A stretch of DNA of 64,000 nucleotides from positions 1 to 64,000 of the forward strand of contig JABJQG010000061.1 in the NCBI GenBank assembly GCA_018663505.1, read 5' to 3'. The notes under the pieces were generated by a model. That model made no database searches, had not been told where the DNA came from, and saw nothing but the letters and a program-made list of their open reading frames with translations. Below, piece by piece: positions 63,596 to 64,000 of this stretch. Both the position numbers and the translations under genes were made by a program. Numbering within the stretch: position 1 is the stretch's first letter; each line of letters starts with the position of its first letter. Source of the DNA: Pseudobdellovibrionaceae bacterium. GTDB lineage: Bacteria; Bdellovibrionota; Bdellovibrionia; Bdellovibrionales; UBA1609.

Positions 63596-64000
63596 ATGAA
63601 TTATAAAACACAGAAAATTGCTTATTACTTTTTTGCCACAAGCATGCTGTTGCTCACGCTGCAGATTGTTTTTGGTTTTATTATGGGATTTGCCCATATG
63701 GGCTATGATGGGCTTCACTCAATCATTCCGTTTCATGCTGCTAGAGCCAGTCATAACAACTTATTAGTTGTTTGGTTGTTAACAGGATTTATGGGAGCTG
63801 CTCATTATATTATTCCGGAAGAATGTGAACGCGAAATTGAAAGTCCTTTGCTGGCTTATATTCAATTGGGTTCACTTATTTTAGTAGGAGTGACGGCCAT
63901 TATTGGTTTTCATTTTAACTGGTGGGAAGGACGAAAGTTTTTAGAAATTCCACGTCCGCTAGATTATTTAGTAGTGGTTAATGTTCTTATGTTTATCTAC
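63596..64000 (+). CDS. norB: Nitric oxide reductase subunit B, 5' part
   Basis: The frame starts at ATG 63596 (another ATG at 63593), with AGGAG just upstream, and stays open to the window end (135 codons). FHAARASHNNLLVVWLLTGF followed by MGAAHYIIPEE is the NorB/haem-copper signature, with a probable haem-ligand His. NorB reduces NO to N2O at the inner membrane. The rest of the gene lies outside the window. Confidence 0.95.
   Translation, partial: MNYKTQKIAYYFFATSMLLLTLQIVFGFIMGFAHMGYDGLHSIIPFHAARASHNNLLVVWLLTGFMGAAHYIIPEECEREIESPLLAYIQLGSLILVGVTAIIGFHFNWWEGRKFLEIPRPLDYLVVVNVLMFIY

Overview
The window looks like chromosomal DNA of a low-GC Bdellovibrionota-type bacterium (a Bdellovibrio or Bacteriovorax relative). 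The clues are many lipoproteins and secreted proteins of unknown function, a TIGR02147-type regulator (a family common in Bdellovibrio and Fibrobacter), AT-rich codon use, an xseA-xseB-ispA operon, and sigma-54 regulation. The assignment is inferred from gene content only.

Left part (1-16.8 kb): the C-terminal tail of an ISL3-type transposase; two large metalloprotease-like lipoproteins (302-1840, 5290-10230); a DUF1304-DUF1499 fusion; bioY; a phosphofructokinase; then a tight four-gene set (10887-16774) made of a membrane transglutaminase fused to a 7TM domain, an ATP-grasp ligase, a TPR protein and an outer-membrane barrel. A foldable non-coding segment precedes it. This set is the best candidate in the window for a poorly described envelope-modification system.

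Middle (16.8-44.8 kb): a secreted Nudix-like protein with a degenerate box, a sigma-54 activator, a C45 acyltransferase, mrcA (PBP1A) overlapping uvrA, a coiled-coil exported protein behind an almost consensus sigma-54 promoter, an AAA_14/DUF4143 ATPase whose start codon lies in a 70-bp double palindrome, a non-coding stretch rich in RNA-like folds, xseA-xseB-ispA, a patatin-like pseudoenzyme lipoprotein, pepP, a HAD hydrolase, glpD, mreB, a sigma-like/anti-sigma-like/histidine kinase cassette, and ahpC.

Right part (44.8-64 kb): accessory in character. It holds many small exported proteins, a Qnr-like pentapeptide protein, and a YitT protein. An ABC-F ATPase has a leader with two small ORFs and an attenuator, the layout of drug-inducible resistance genes. 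Then come tRNA-Ser, gmhA, tRNA-Arg and tRNA-Asn, a HepT/MntA toxin-antitoxin pair bounded by a duplicated tRNA 3' end, an intact ISL3-type transposase, and an Rrf2 regulator divergent from norC-norB (norB runs off the window).
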